Made by a program: the position numbers and the translations under genes
The notes under the pieces: generated by a model
Database searches by the model: none
Told to the model about the DNA's origin: nothing
Seen by the model: only the letters and a program-made list of their open reading frames with translations
Part shown: in pieces, positions 8,058-15,650 of the stretch
How positions within the stretch are numbered: position 1 is the first letter of the stretch
Layout of the letters: the number at the start of each line of letters is the position of its first letter
NCBI GenBank assembly: GCA_016875135.1
Contig: VGSE01000007.1
Coordinates: 1-35,393, forward strand
From: Deltaproteobacteria bacterium
GTDB taxonomy: Bacteria > Bdellovibrionota > FAC87 > UBA2466
Direction of reading: 5' to 3'
DNA length: 35,393 nucleotides

Positions 8058-8723
8058 ATGAAATCTTCCAAATCCCCCAAGCAAGTTGAATCCGAACTGA
8101 AATACTCTCTTTCAAAACCCGAATACTTAAAACTCAAAAAACATTTGAGCCAGTACCGAAGCTCAGTTCTTCGTCAAACTAACTTTTACTTTGATACCAA
8201 AAGTCTTTCACTAAAAAAAAAACAGATCGGACTTCGAATCCGAAATGAGAACCCCAAAAAAAGTTCTACACTCACAGTTAAGTTTCCTAAATCGCAACCT
8301 TCAACGAAATTTTCAGCATTAAAAATCCGAACGGAAATTGAAGCTTCTATTCCCAAGCTTGCCGCAAGACAAACCGTTACTAATTTGAGACTTATAACTT
8401 CCCTTGAAAACGAACCGCTTCTCGCCTTAAGACAAAAAGTCGCTAGTTCAACCCTACAAAAGGTTTCTTGCTTAGGAGCTTTAAAAACCAAAAGAATCGT
8501 TTTTCGAATCCATTCAAAGCTTTTTCTGGAGCTGGATTGTTCGAGTTACTTCGGAAAGGTATTTTATGAACTCGAAATCGAAACGAAATCTCCGGTAAAG
8601 ATAGACCGTTGGATTAGGACGCTTTTCGAAGAGCTTAAGATTTCCTACCAACCGGGCTACACTTCTAAACTTCAGCGATTTTTAGTAACTTGGAAAACAG
8701 AGAGTAAAAAAAAACGGGACTAA
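8058..8723 (+). CDS. CYTH domain protein (triphosphatase / class IV adenylate cyclase-like)
   Basis: A 221-residue CYTH (triphosphate tunnel metalloenzyme) protein. The diagnostic E-x-E-x-K motif is E11-S-E13-L-K15. Further expected strands carry tunnel-facing charges: TNFYFDT, GLRIRNE, LTVKFPK, KIRTEIE, KTKRIVFR, LFLELDCS and FYELEIETK. Such enzymes hydrolyse inorganic triphosphate or nucleoside triphosphates, or more rarely make cAMP. Which reaction occurs here cannot be told from sequence. No CHAD domain is fused. It follows the coiled-coil/TM gene after 42 bases. Its 3' end overlaps a strong hairpin shared with the convergent TIGR02147 gene. Confidence 0.85.
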   Translation: MKSSKSPKQVESELKYSLSKPEYLKLKKHLSQYRSSVLRQTNFYFDTKSLSLKKKQIGLRIRNENPKKSSTLTVKFPKSQPSTKFSALKIRTEIEASIPKLAARQTVTNLRLITSLENEPLLALRQKVASSTLQKVSCLGALKTKRIVFRIHSKLFLELDCSSYFGKVFYELEIETKSPVKIDRWIRTLFEELKISYQPGYTSKLQRFLVTWKTESKKKRD

Positions 8724-8740
8724 GTTAGCGCTTAGCCCCG
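8706..8740 (-). terminator. Intrinsic terminator for the TIGR02147 gene, overlapping the 3' end of the CYTH gene
   Basis: The stem CGGG-A-CTAAG / CTTAG-C-CCCG (8715-8740) has a six-base loop. On the minus strand it is followed directly by nine T residues (complement of the A-run at 8706-8714), a canonical intrinsic terminator. On the plus strand a T-run occurs only about ten bases after the stem, so termination of the CYTH transcript there is less certain. Confidence 0.8.
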
Positions 8741-8760
8741 TATCGATAATCTTTTTTAGC

Positions 8761-9621
8761 TTAGGCAGCTTTTTCGTCCCCTTTTTTAACTCCACCCATA
8801 GGCTGAGTGATAGCAAAAAGTTGAACGTTAAGCTGGAACATAGCGTGGTCGGGATTGTTGCTATGCTCTTTAACCGCAGCCTGAATTAAAGCCTGAATCT
8901 TGCTCTTTAATTCGGCCACCTTTTCTATCGGCAAACTCACAGTAACACTTTCAAAATCCTGTGTCTCTGGTCCTTGAGTATATAAAGACTGAGCTGCCAA
9001 TTCTGCCATTTGCTCATAGTGAATCTTTTGAGAAAGAGCTGAGGTCTCAGCATCAACTGCACAACCGGACTCCCTCGCTTCAAGCAAACCCTCGGCATTC
9101 ACTTCAACAAACTTAAGAGCCGTCAGCAGTTCAATCGACTTCTTAGCCTCTTCCTCATTAATATTAGGAACAAGACTTTTTGCGATGGCTGCAGGGTCGT
9201 TTTTCACTTTCCCTTTTTTCACAGTTTCACGGATCGCTGAGTGATACCACTCATGGTAGTAATCATAGAGCTCAGGAATTAAACTTTTTACTTTAAAGAG
9301 TTCTCTAAGATACATTAACTTGGCTTCATAGACTTTTTGTTTGGCAGTGCTATCACATTGATTGCACTCTACCATGTATTTAAAAAACTCACTCTCATGG
9401 CTATCTAATCTAAGCCCTTTCGCAAACTTACCAATCGCATCGGCGCTTAAATTTCGCTTTCCATCCATTACAAGCTTTAAATAGTTTGGAGATCCAAAGC
9501 CAGCTTGCTTGGAAAAATTTCTAAAGCTAAATACAGGATCGGTCTCTTTTAATTGTTTATACCGATCTTTTAAAAATTCTCGGTAATCCCCAAAGTTGTA
9601 AATATTAGATGGTGTGTTCAC
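8761..9621 (-). CDS. TIGR02147 family protein (HTH regulator-like)
   Basis: A 286-residue protein matching the TIGR02147 family pattern: an N-terminal NFGDYREFLKDRY segment, an HTH-like region (FSFRNFSKQAGFGSPNYLKLVMDGKRNLS, split across residues 31-59), then a long helical domain with ELYDYYHEWYHSAIRE. The family was defined mainly in Fibrobacter and is common in Bdellovibrio relatives. Members are thought to be transcriptional regulators, but few have known targets. GGGGG lies about 11 bases upstream of the ATG. The flanking 252-base interval separates it from the divergent folC gene. The terminator at 8706-8740 closes it. The target is unknown. Confidence 0.85.
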   Translation of the reverse strand: MNTPSNIYNFGDYREFLKDRYKQLKETDPVFSFRNFSKQAGFGSPNYLKLVMDGKRNLSADAIGKFAKGLRLDSHESEFFKYMVECNQCDSTAKQKVYEAKLMYLRELFKVKSLIPELYDYYHEWYHSAIRETVKKGKVKNDPAAIAKSLVPNINEEEAKKSIELLTALKFVEVNAEGLLEARESGCAVDAETSALSQKIHYEQMAELAAQSLYTQGPETQDFESVTVSLPIEKVAELKSKIQALIQAAVKEHSNNPDHAMFQLNVQLFAITQPMGGVKKGDEKAA

Positions 9622-9873
9622 AGTTTCCCCCTTATAAAAAAGTTCTTCAAATCACCCCGATTTTAAAAATTTAAAAATGCAACAGAAGGGCCAGAGTTCT
9701 CTGAAAGTGTTCACCCGAATTTCGTTTGTATTCCTTGAGACTTAGATGACTTATTCTTCGTGTTGTAAGGTTGGTCACACGTCGAATTCACTTGCGCCTC
9801 TAAAGCAATCCCTTCGCAACCACTTGAATTTATGATCTTTAATTTGTATGAAGTTTAGTCAGATGGGATTTTC

Positions 9874-11112
9874 ATGACCGAACTACAAAAACTAGAAGCT
9901 TTATTAGAGTCTTTGGGAGGCGAAAAACGCATTCATTATGCATTAGAGCATTTCAAGGCGGCGCTGACCTCGGTGGGAGATCCACAAAAAAGTGTCAAAA
10001 CTATCCTCATTGGTGGAACCAACGGAAAAGGCACTACCACACTATTCATTTCTCAAGCCCTAAAGGCTTATGGCTTAAAGGTTAGCACTTACCTATCCCC
10101 ACACCTTCAAAGCCCCACAGAACGCATTCTAACTCAGCTTACTTGTATCCCGCAGTCAGAGTTATTGTCCTTGGCTTTAGAGTTTGAGCCTACGGCACGG
10201 AACTTTTCCTTGACCTACTTTGAATTTCTAACTTTGCTTTTTTTTGTTAAAGCTCAACGAAACCAATCCGATTTTGCAGTTATCGAAGTAGGGCTCGGGG
10301 GAAGGCTTGATTCAACCAATGTCACCGACCCGATAGCGACGGTCCTTACCAATATTTCTTTAGATCACGAATGGCTTTTGGGTAATACTCACGAAGCAAT
10401 ACTTAAAGAGAAATTAGGGGTACTTCGCCAAGAAAGCCTCCTTTTTACCGGAATCCAAGATCCCAAACTTTTAAAGACGGTCGAAGAACGTTGTTCAGAA
10501 CTAGACGCTATTCTTTATTATTCCAAGGAGCTTAGAATTAAAGTCGAAGAGATCTCTTGGGAAGGGCAACGAGTTCTTATCAATAATTATCCATTCTACT
10601 TAACCAACCCCTCACTCGGAACGATTGAAAATGCCGCCCTCGCTTTTTTAACTCTAAGAATCGTTTTTCCAGCGATTCCTATTTCGACCCTTCAAGAAGC
10701 TTTTAGAATGACAAAAACTCCAGGAAGATTTGAGATCGTAAATCACAGACCTAGAGTCATTCTTTCAGGTGACCACAACCCTGCAGGTTTAAAGTGTCTC
10801 AAAAACACTTTAGCATCGGTCTCAAAAGGTAAACTTTTTACTGTTTGCGGCTTTTCACCGGACAAAGCTTTTACTCCGATGTACCAAGATCTGACTAAAC
10901 TTTCAGATGAGATACTTTTAACTCAAATCCCTAGACTTCAAGACAAATACCCAGACAACTATCGAAGATTGGGAGCTTTCGAAACCGATCCTATAAAAGC
11001 CATTGAAAAGATGTCGTCGAAACTAAAGTCGGATGACACTCTTCTTATTACAGGATCATTGTACTTGGTTGGAGAAGTAAGAAGACTCTGGAGAGAAACC
11101 GTAGAGTTCTAG
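9874..11112 (+). CDS. folC: Bifunctional dihydrofolate synthase / folylpolyglutamate synthase
   Basis: A 412-residue Mur-ligase-fold enzyme that adds glutamate to dihydropteroate and later to tetrahydrofolate. The P-loop is GGTNGKGTT (47-55). Other signatures are STYLSPHLQSPTERI (folate/omega loop region), EVGLGGRLDSTN, NISLDHEWLLG and TPGRFEIV. A GDHNPAG motif stands where most family members have D-G-A-H-N-P. It converges with the folK-PTPS-folP operon and overlaps folK by four bases at the stop codons, so the two transcripts are antisense at their ends. All late folate steps except a recognisable folB and dihydrofolate reductase are therefore clustered here. Confidence 0.95.
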   Translation: MTELQKLEALLESLGGEKRIHYALEHFKAALTSVGDPQKSVKTILIGGTNGKGTTTLFISQALKAYGLKVSTYLSPHLQSPTERILTQLTCIPQSELLSLALEFEPTARNFSLTYFEFLTLLFFVKAQRNQSDFAVIEVGLGGRLDSTNVTDPIATVLTNISLDHEWLLGNTHEAILKEKLGVLRQESLLFTGIQDPKLLKTVEERCSELDAILYYSKELRIKVEEISWEGQRVLINNYPFYLTNPSLGTIENAALAFLTLRIVFPAIPISTLQEAFRMTKTPGRFEIVNHRPRVILSGDHNPAGLKCLKNTLASVSKGKLFTVCGFSPDKAFTPMYQDLTKLSDEILLTQIPRLQDKYPDNYRRLGAFETDPIKAIEKMSSKLKSDDTLLITGSLYLVGEVRRLWRETVEF

Positions 11113-11585
11113 TCTTTTTTGCCCTGAAGATCTTCAAGCAGCTGGGTCACAATCTTTCTTCTAATTGGATGACACCAAGTAGGCCAAACTTCGAAAAGAG
11201 GAATCAAAACAAAATCTCGATCCGCCATTCTGGGATGAGGGACTTCAATTCCTGCAGAGTTCCAAACCTCTTCCCCCTGACAAATCAGATCGAGATCGAT
11301 TACTCGAGGGCCATTCTTGACTGTACTCACTCGCCCTAGCTCTCTCTCAAGACTTTTTAGATAATCAAGAATCGCCGGAGGCTTCCAATCGGTTAAGCCA
11401 ACAATCACTGCATTTAAAAACTTTGGTTGATCTTTAACGCCCCACGGCTCTGTTTCGATTAAGTTTGAGAGCTTTGCCTCTTCAAGAAGATCCTCTTCCA
11501 AGCGCTGCGCTGCTAATCGGATCATTTTATCCCTGTCACCCAGATTGGCCCCCAAAGCAATAGCCACTTTGACCTTGGCAATCAT
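11109..11585 (-). CDS. folK: 2-amino-4-hydroxy-6-hydroxymethyldihydropteridine pyrophosphokinase (HPPK)
   Basis: A 158-residue HPPK, which transfers pyrophosphate from ATP to 6-hydroxymethyl-dihydropterin. Signatures are GANLGDR (12-18), QPKFLNAV, ELGRV and GPRVIDLDLI with the Mg-binding aspartates D97 and D99, then VPHPRMADRDFVLIPL. Its start overlaps the stop of the PTPS-like gene by four bases (ATGA-type), so the two are probably translationally coupled. It is the last gene of the folP-PTPS-folK unit. No folB is fused to it, unlike FolB-FolK fusions in some bacteria. Confidence 0.95.
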   Translation of the reverse strand: MIAKVKVAIALGANLGDRDKMIRLAAQRLEEDLLEEAKLSNLIETEPWGVKDQPKFLNAVIVGLTDWKPPAILDYLKSLERELGRVSTVKNGPRVIDLDLICQGEEVWNSAGIEVPHPRMADRDFVLIPLFEVWPTWCHPIRRKIVTQLLEDLQGKKD

Positions 11586-11923
11586 GTATTATCTCCATGA
11601 TAAACGGCTCGGGAGTGAGCTTTTTCTCTTACCTCAATAAAGGACAACGGATAAAAAATTTTTAGTTCATTCCAAATCCACTGAGCTATGTTTTCGGAAG
11701 TTGGGTATTCAAAAATGAGGTCTAGGTTTTGTCCTTCTATCCTTTGTTTAATGACTCGATTAAAAGTTCTTTTCACAGCTCTAAAATCGCACACAAAACC
11801 TTCTTCGTTGCAATCGGCCTTGATTCCAATCACTACTACAAAATCATGAGGATGATTGGGCTCATATAACATCCCATGATGGGAATGAAAGGCTTGAAAA
11901 GTGACCTCTCTAGAAACTACCAT
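11582..11923 (-). CDS. 6-pyruvoyl-tetrahydropterin synthase family protein, candidate PTPS-III (FolB replacement)
   Basis: A 113-residue PTPS/QueD-fold protein. Zinc ligands are visible: H13 (F-Q-A-F-H) and the H-x-H pair H24/H26. GFVCDFRAVK and YPTSENIAQW match the family core. Canonical PTPS and QueD have a catalytic Cys four residues before the H-x-H pair and a later D-H motif. Here there is no Cys at that place. The site reads Y-E-P-N-H-P-H, with E21 three residues before H24, and the D-H motif appears replaced (QRIEGQNLDL). PTPS-III enzymes, in which Glu replaces or accompanies the Cys, make 6-hydroxymethyl-dihydropterin from dihydroneopterin triphosphate and bypass FolB. The gene sits between folP and folK with overlaps on both sides, which supports that role. 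A QueD role is less likely. Confidence 0.8.
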   Translation of the reverse strand: MVVSREVTFQAFHSHHGMLYEPNHPHDFVVVIGIKADCNEEGFVCDFRAVKRTFNRVIKQRIEGQNLDLIFEYPTSENIAQWIWNELKIFYPLSFIEVREKAHSRAVYHGDNT

Positions 11924-12731
11924 ATCGAACCGCTTCCCATGTTTTTAGAGCCCGTTTCATTTGTCCAACGTCATGAACCCGAAAAACCGAAGCCCCTTTT
12001 TGAAAAGCCCAAAGATTCGAGGCCAACGTACCCGCATCACGAGTTTCAAGAGGGCTTTGAGGGTCATTCATCAACATCCCCAAAAAAGATTTTCTGGAAG
12101 TTCCAATGACAACTCTTCCCCCGACTCCAACCAAAACATCGAGGTGCCTTAAAAGATCTAAATTGTGGTTAGCCGTCTTCCCAAATCCGATTCCCGGATC
12201 GATCCAGATTCTAGGAAGAGAAATTCCGCCCTCTTCAAACCGTCTCACTTTAACTGCTAAGCTTTCCTTAACTTCGCTCACAGCACCTAGTGGATAACTT
12301 GGGTTAAGCTGCATCGTTTTCGGATCCCCCTGACAATGCATCAAAATAAGTTGGACATGGGGATTATCTTTTAAAAGGGAAAGAAGTCGTGCATCCTGCC
12401 CACCGCTTATATCATTGATGATGACGGCCCCCAAGCGAACAGCTTCCCTAGCCAATTCATACTTGGTTGTGTCCACCGAAACTCTTACGGAAGTCTCTTT
12501 AAGTAGCTTTTCAAGTACCGGGAGAACTCTGTCCATTTCTTCTTGGAGTGCAACCGGACTCGCTCCGGGACGGGTCGACTCCCCGCCCACATCAATAATA
12601 TCGGCCCCATCCTTAGCTAAATCTATACCGTGTCTTATCGCTTTTTCAGGAGATAGGTATTTTCCCCCATCCGAAAAGGAATCAGGGGTCACATTCAAAA
12701 TACCCATGATCCAAGGAGATAAAGTTTCCAT
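11910..12731 (-). CDS. folP: Dihydropteroate synthase
   Basis: A 273-residue TIM-barrel enzyme joining 6-hydroxymethyl-dihydropterin pyrophosphate to p-aminobenzoate. Signatures are GILNVTPDSFSDGG near the N-terminus, DVGGESTRPGA (the sulfonamide/pABA loop), NDISGG, LMHCQGDP, DPGIGFGK and GTSRKSFLG. All regions are intact and the length is normal. It is the first gene of the folP / PTPS-like / folK unit; its stop overlaps the next start by 14 bases. Its upstream interval (12732-12976) holds repeat copy A and separates it from a divergent secreted hydrolase gene. Confidence 0.96.
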   Translation of the reverse strand: METLSPWIMGILNVTPDSFSDGGKYLSPEKAIRHGIDLAKDGADIIDVGGESTRPGASPVALQEEMDRVLPVLEKLLKETSVRVSVDTTKYELAREAVRLGAVIINDISGGQDARLLSLLKDNPHVQLILMHCQGDPKTMQLNPSYPLGAVSEVKESLAVKVRRFEEGGISLPRIWIDPGIGFGKTANHNLDLLRHLDVLVGVGGRVVIGTSRKSFLGMLMNDPQSPLETRDAGTLASNLWAFQKGASVFRVHDVGQMKRALKTWEAVRYGSF

Positions 12732-12844
12732 GCCGGCATCCTAGCTCAAAAGGCCTATTTTGCAATCTTTTCGCTTTCCTTGAGATTGCCCATTGGGCTA
12801 TTTTCAGATGATCCTAAAAAAGCATGAGATTCTTGTTTAAAAAT

Positions 12845-12922
12845 TTGGTCCTCTATAAGTCTTTGCAATTCAAGAAAAAATATATCGAACTAGCCTCTTT
12901 AAAAGACCACTTAAAGGGAGCA
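12845..12922 (+). repeat. Dispersed intergenic repeat, copy A
   Basis: The first part (12845-12891) is nearly the same as copy B at 18539-18587, including GGTCCTCTATAAGTCTTTGC at 12847-12866. The tail (12894-12922) is a diverged form of the conserved tail: CCTCTT, AAAAG, CCAC, AAAGGG. The arms corresponding to the copy B hairpin pair poorly here (about four of seven). It lies between divergent folP and the EEP-family gene. Confidence 0.8.
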
Positions 12923-12959
12923 AGTATTTTATTTTCTAAAGCTTATAAATAAAACCCGA

Positions 12960-12965
12960 TATAAT
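12960..12965 (+). promoter_or_regulatory. Candidate -10 element for the EEP-family gene
   Basis: A perfect TATAAT lies 11 bases before ATG 12977, and no Shine-Dalgarno is visible. If used, the transcript would have a leader of only a few bases. No good -35 is seen at the usual spacing, and repeat copy A ends 37 bases upstream. Confidence 0.4.
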
Positions 12966-12976
12966 TACAGCCCAAT

Positions 12977-14191
12977 ATGAAATTTTTGAAATTTTTAACT
13001 TTAGGGCTTCTTTTACTAACTCAAACTTATTGTTCCCACTCCGGACAAGTCTTAGTTAGACAGCTGAGTCATCTAGAAAAGGGCAATTGTCCTCCCGCTC
13101 TTTCGAAACTGTCCACAAGTTCTGGAACCGCTCTTGCGGTTGATAAAGGAGAACCTCGTACCTCTGCTATTTTGCCTCCAGCAGAAACCCAAACCTTAAA
13201 GCCGCTCAATCCCGGTGAGTTTGCAAGCTTTTCTAAACGACCCTCAATTAGAATATCCACTTACAATGTTCTTAATCTAAAAGAAATGGTAGGACGTTAT
13301 GAGCCCGATTTGACTACCGGCAAAAGAACTAAGACCCAAGCGGAGAAACCAAAGTCCCAAGAAGCGATCGATGGCGTTTCTAACGCCATTAAAGAAATTA
13401 ACCCCGATATTATTTTCCTTCAAGAAATTGAAGGCACCGATTCACTAGGCGCCTTTGCAGAAAAAGAACTCGGCAAAAAATGGCGCCCTTTGATTATCAA
13501 AGGTAACGACAGTAGAGGAATTCACATTGGAGCCTTAGTCAAAAATACTATGCCCCTATTCTTTGAATACCATTCTCACCAAAACGAGCCTTTTTCCAAT
13601 CCGCATCACCCTGAGCTATCTCGAGTTTTCTCAAGGGATTTTCCTGTTTTAATTGCAAAATCTCCCAACGACGGCTCTATTCTTTTTCTTATGGCAGGAG
13701 TTCACGGAAAATCCAAAAGAACAGAGAACAATCAAGATCCAGAGAGCCGAGAAATTCGAACGGCACAGGCTGAAAAAATGATCGAAATCATTCAGGATTA
13801 TCAGACCCAATATCCTAACGTGCCTTTTATGATTCTAGGTGACTTCAACGCTGAAGTCAGTTCCGAGCCAGAATATCAGACTCTAAGAGACTTTAATCTG
13901 AAAGATGTTTTTGAATTGATGCCCAATCCGATACCCAGTGGAGATCCGAAACGTATTACCCACACCTACCATCCCAAAGATAGCTCTCGAAAAACTGCTC
14001 AACTAGATTCCATTCTTGTAGCACCGCCATTTCATAATATAGTACAAAAAGCTCAGGTCTTTCGTTACAAAAATCCAGATGGCACTGTTAAACCTATCCC
14101 TAATACTTACGAAGAACGGCAACGAAACCCATCTGATCACTTCCCAATATGGGCAGAATTGGATCTTCAAACAATATTGAAGAGGAATTAA
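12977..14191 (+). CDS. Exported endonuclease/exonuclease/phosphatase (EEP) fold hydrolase
   Basis: A 404-residue protein with a signal peptide (about 1-19, ending T-Y-C-S). The Cys is not in a good lipobox because of Tyr at -1. Residues about 90-400 form an EEP (DNase I-like) domain with the core motifs ISTYNVLNL, DIIFLQEIEG (metal-binding Glu), GIHIGALVK, GVHGKS, LGDFNAE, LDSILVA and SDHFPIWAEL (catalytic His-Asp region). All catalytic positions appear intact. Substrates in this superfamily range from DNA and RNA to phospholipids and inositol phosphates, so the target is not predictable. An extracellular or periplasmic nuclease is plausible, useful for nutrient capture. Confidence 0.85.
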   Translation: MKFLKFLTLGLLLLTQTYCSHSGQVLVRQLSHLEKGNCPPALSKLSTSSGTALAVDKGEPRTSAILPPAETQTLKPLNPGEFASFSKRPSIRISTYNVLNLKEMVGRYEPDLTTGKRTKTQAEKPKSQEAIDGVSNAIKEINPDIIFLQEIEGTDSLGAFAEKELGKKWRPLIIKGNDSRGIHIGALVKNTMPLFFEYHSHQNEPFSNPHHPELSRVFSRDFPVLIAKSPNDGSILFLMAGVHGKSKRTENNQDPESREIRTAQAEKMIEIIQDYQTQYPNVPFMILGDFNAEVSSEPEYQTLRDFNLKDVFELMPNPIPSGDPKRITHTYHPKDSSRKTAQLDSILVAPPFHNIVQKAQVFRYKNPDGTVKPIPNTYEERQRNPSDHFPIWAELDLQTILKRN

Positions 14192-14232
14192 GTCACTGAT
14201 TGATTCAGATTGAAATATTACAACACCTCAAA

Positions 14233-14251
14233 ATAAGATAGGGAATCTTAT
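14233..14251. terminator. Short AT-rich hairpin between convergent genes
   Basis: ATAAGAT (14233-14239) pairs with ATCTTAT (14245-14251) in the 64-base gap between the convergent EEP and GT4 genes. The position suits a weak terminator but there is no clear T-run. Confidence 0.3.
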
Positions 14252-14255
14252 AAAC

Positions 14256-15455
14256 TCATTGATATCTATCACACATTTTTTCCGTCTTAGAGAAAGAGTT
14301 CAATGCAGAAGTAAATCCACTCACAGACCGATCAATACTATATTGGGATACTTTAGTACGGATGTAGTCTCCAGAAAAACCGGATTCAATCGATCTCTGA
14401 TAAAATTTCTCAATAGTTAAAGCCAGTGAATGAGAATTTTCTGCTTCGAACATGTAACCTGTTTTACCCTCTTCCACTAAATCATAAGCTGAGCCAACCC
14501 GATCACTCGCAATAACGGGCGTTCCGCTCGCCATGGCTTCATTGACGACAAGGCCCCACGGCTCCACTAGAGAAGGAATAATCAACACATCACCCACTTG
14601 ATAGTATTTGGGTAACTGAGATTGATTCTGGAAACCTGCAAAGTGAAAGTGCTCCAACTTGAGGTTTTTAATCTTCGAAAGTAACATTTCACTTTGAGGC
14701 CCATCGCCCACCATGAGCAGCCCGACTTTTAGCTTATCCTCAAGCCTTTTAATGGCCTGAATCAATAAATCAACCCCTTTTTGCTGAATAAGTTTTCCTA
14801 CATAAAGCAATACAAGATCGCAAGCCTGAAAGCCAAACTCCGTTTTAAGTTGTGTTTTACTTTGGCTTCTTACATCACAAACATCGAAAAGATTATTATT
14901 CACCGAATAAGGAGAAAAAAAAGCTTTCGACGGATTACCACCGAAACTCAAAAATCCCTCCCTAGCTTTTTGGCCAATATAAAGAAATGCAGAAACTTTT
15001 GAAAAATACCAAGTCAAAATTTTTTTCCTAATCCAAGTTTTTAACCACCCTCGATGAACCCCAAGCTCGTTAAATTCAGGACGGCAAATCAGCGGTATTT
15101 TGTTTCTCAGCGCAAAAAAGATCATTTGCCAATCAAGCCAGAGTGCATACCCCGCACAAAACACAGCATTAAAATTTCCCTCTTTTAATTTCTTAATTAG
15201 TTTAGGACTTCTAGATTCAAAGATATGTTTAGGTTTAAAGGGAAGAGGTGCCGTAGGCACGAATTCATATTGATAGCCCTCTAGGAGGTCGACATCCCAG
15301 AATATTTTTTGGTTAAAACCAGGATCGAATCCCCCCCGCCCCCGATCCGGTAGGCAATAGAACACCTTCACTTCAAGCCCGGGGACTTTTGATAAACTGC
15401 GGAATAAAGGTGAAAAATACTGAGTAGGGTGAGTTCGAACGATCGCTAAACGCAT
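14256..15455 (-). CDS. Glycosyltransferase family 4 (GT-B fold)
   Basis: A 399-residue GT-B glycosyltransferase. The N-terminal domain begins MRLAIVRTHPTQYFSPLF, which is characteristic of a GT4 subgroup that opens with T-x-x-P-T-x-Y. The C-terminal nucleotide-sugar domain carries DLVLLYVGKL, GLLMVGDGP and the E-x7-E motif in EPWGLVVNE followed by AMASGTPVIAS. It probably uses a UDP- or GDP-sugar to build a surface polysaccharide or lipid-linked glycan. No other glycan genes are nearby, so the acceptor is unknown. No Shine-Dalgarno is seen; an extended -10 lies so close that the mRNA may be leaderless. Confidence 0.9.
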   Translation of the reverse strand: MRLAIVRTHPTQYFSPLFRSLSKVPGLEVKVFYCLPDRGRGGFDPGFNQKIFWDVDLLEGYQYEFVPTAPLPFKPKHIFESRSPKLIKKLKEGNFNAVFCAGYALWLDWQMIFFALRNKIPLICRPEFNELGVHRGWLKTWIRKKILTWYFSKVSAFLYIGQKAREGFLSFGGNPSKAFFSPYSVNNNLFDVCDVRSQSKTQLKTEFGFQACDLVLLYVGKLIQQKGVDLLIQAIKRLEDKLKVGLLMVGDGPQSEMLLSKIKNLKLEHFHFAGFQNQSQLPKYYQVGDVLIIPSLVEPWGLVVNEAMASGTPVIASDRVGSAYDLVEEGKTGYMFEAENSHSLALTIEKFYQRSIESGFSGDYIRTKVSQYSIDRSVSGFTSALNSFSKTEKMCDRYQ

Positions 15456-15461
15456 AATTAG

Positions 15462-15470
15462 ATTATAACA
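15462..15470 (-). promoter_or_regulatory. Extended -10 promoter (TGTTATAAT) for the GT4 gene, possibly leaderless
   Basis: On the minus strand TG-T-TATAAT ends six bases before the ATG. The expected transcription start falls on or next to the start codon, and no ribosome binding site precedes it. Both facts fit a leaderless transcript. Confidence 0.5.
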
Positions 15471-15504
15471 GAATAACGTTACCCCAGGGTAGATGAGCTC
15501 TACG

Positions 15505-15608
15505 GCAAGAGCAATAGAGAGGAGCTTTAATCGCGTGTGCTAGAAGGTGCGGATTGAAAACTTTTATACAAGCATTCACGGCTGTTCTCTCTATTCACTC
15601 GCTCTTGC
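15505..15608. repeat. Imperfect long inverted repeat between greB and the GT4 gene
   Basis: The left arm 15505-15525 (GCAAGAGC, AATAGAGAG, AGC) is inverted at 15581-15608 (GCT, CTCTCTATT, GCTCTTGC). The right arm contains a five-base insert, and about 55 bases lie between the arms. This could be a 3' structure of the greB transcript or the relic of a small inverted-repeat element. There is no T-run of terminator type on the expected side. Confidence 0.5.
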
Positions 15609-15650
15609 TTCACTCGTTGCTGTGCCCACTTTTTTCCTTTAACTTTTAAT

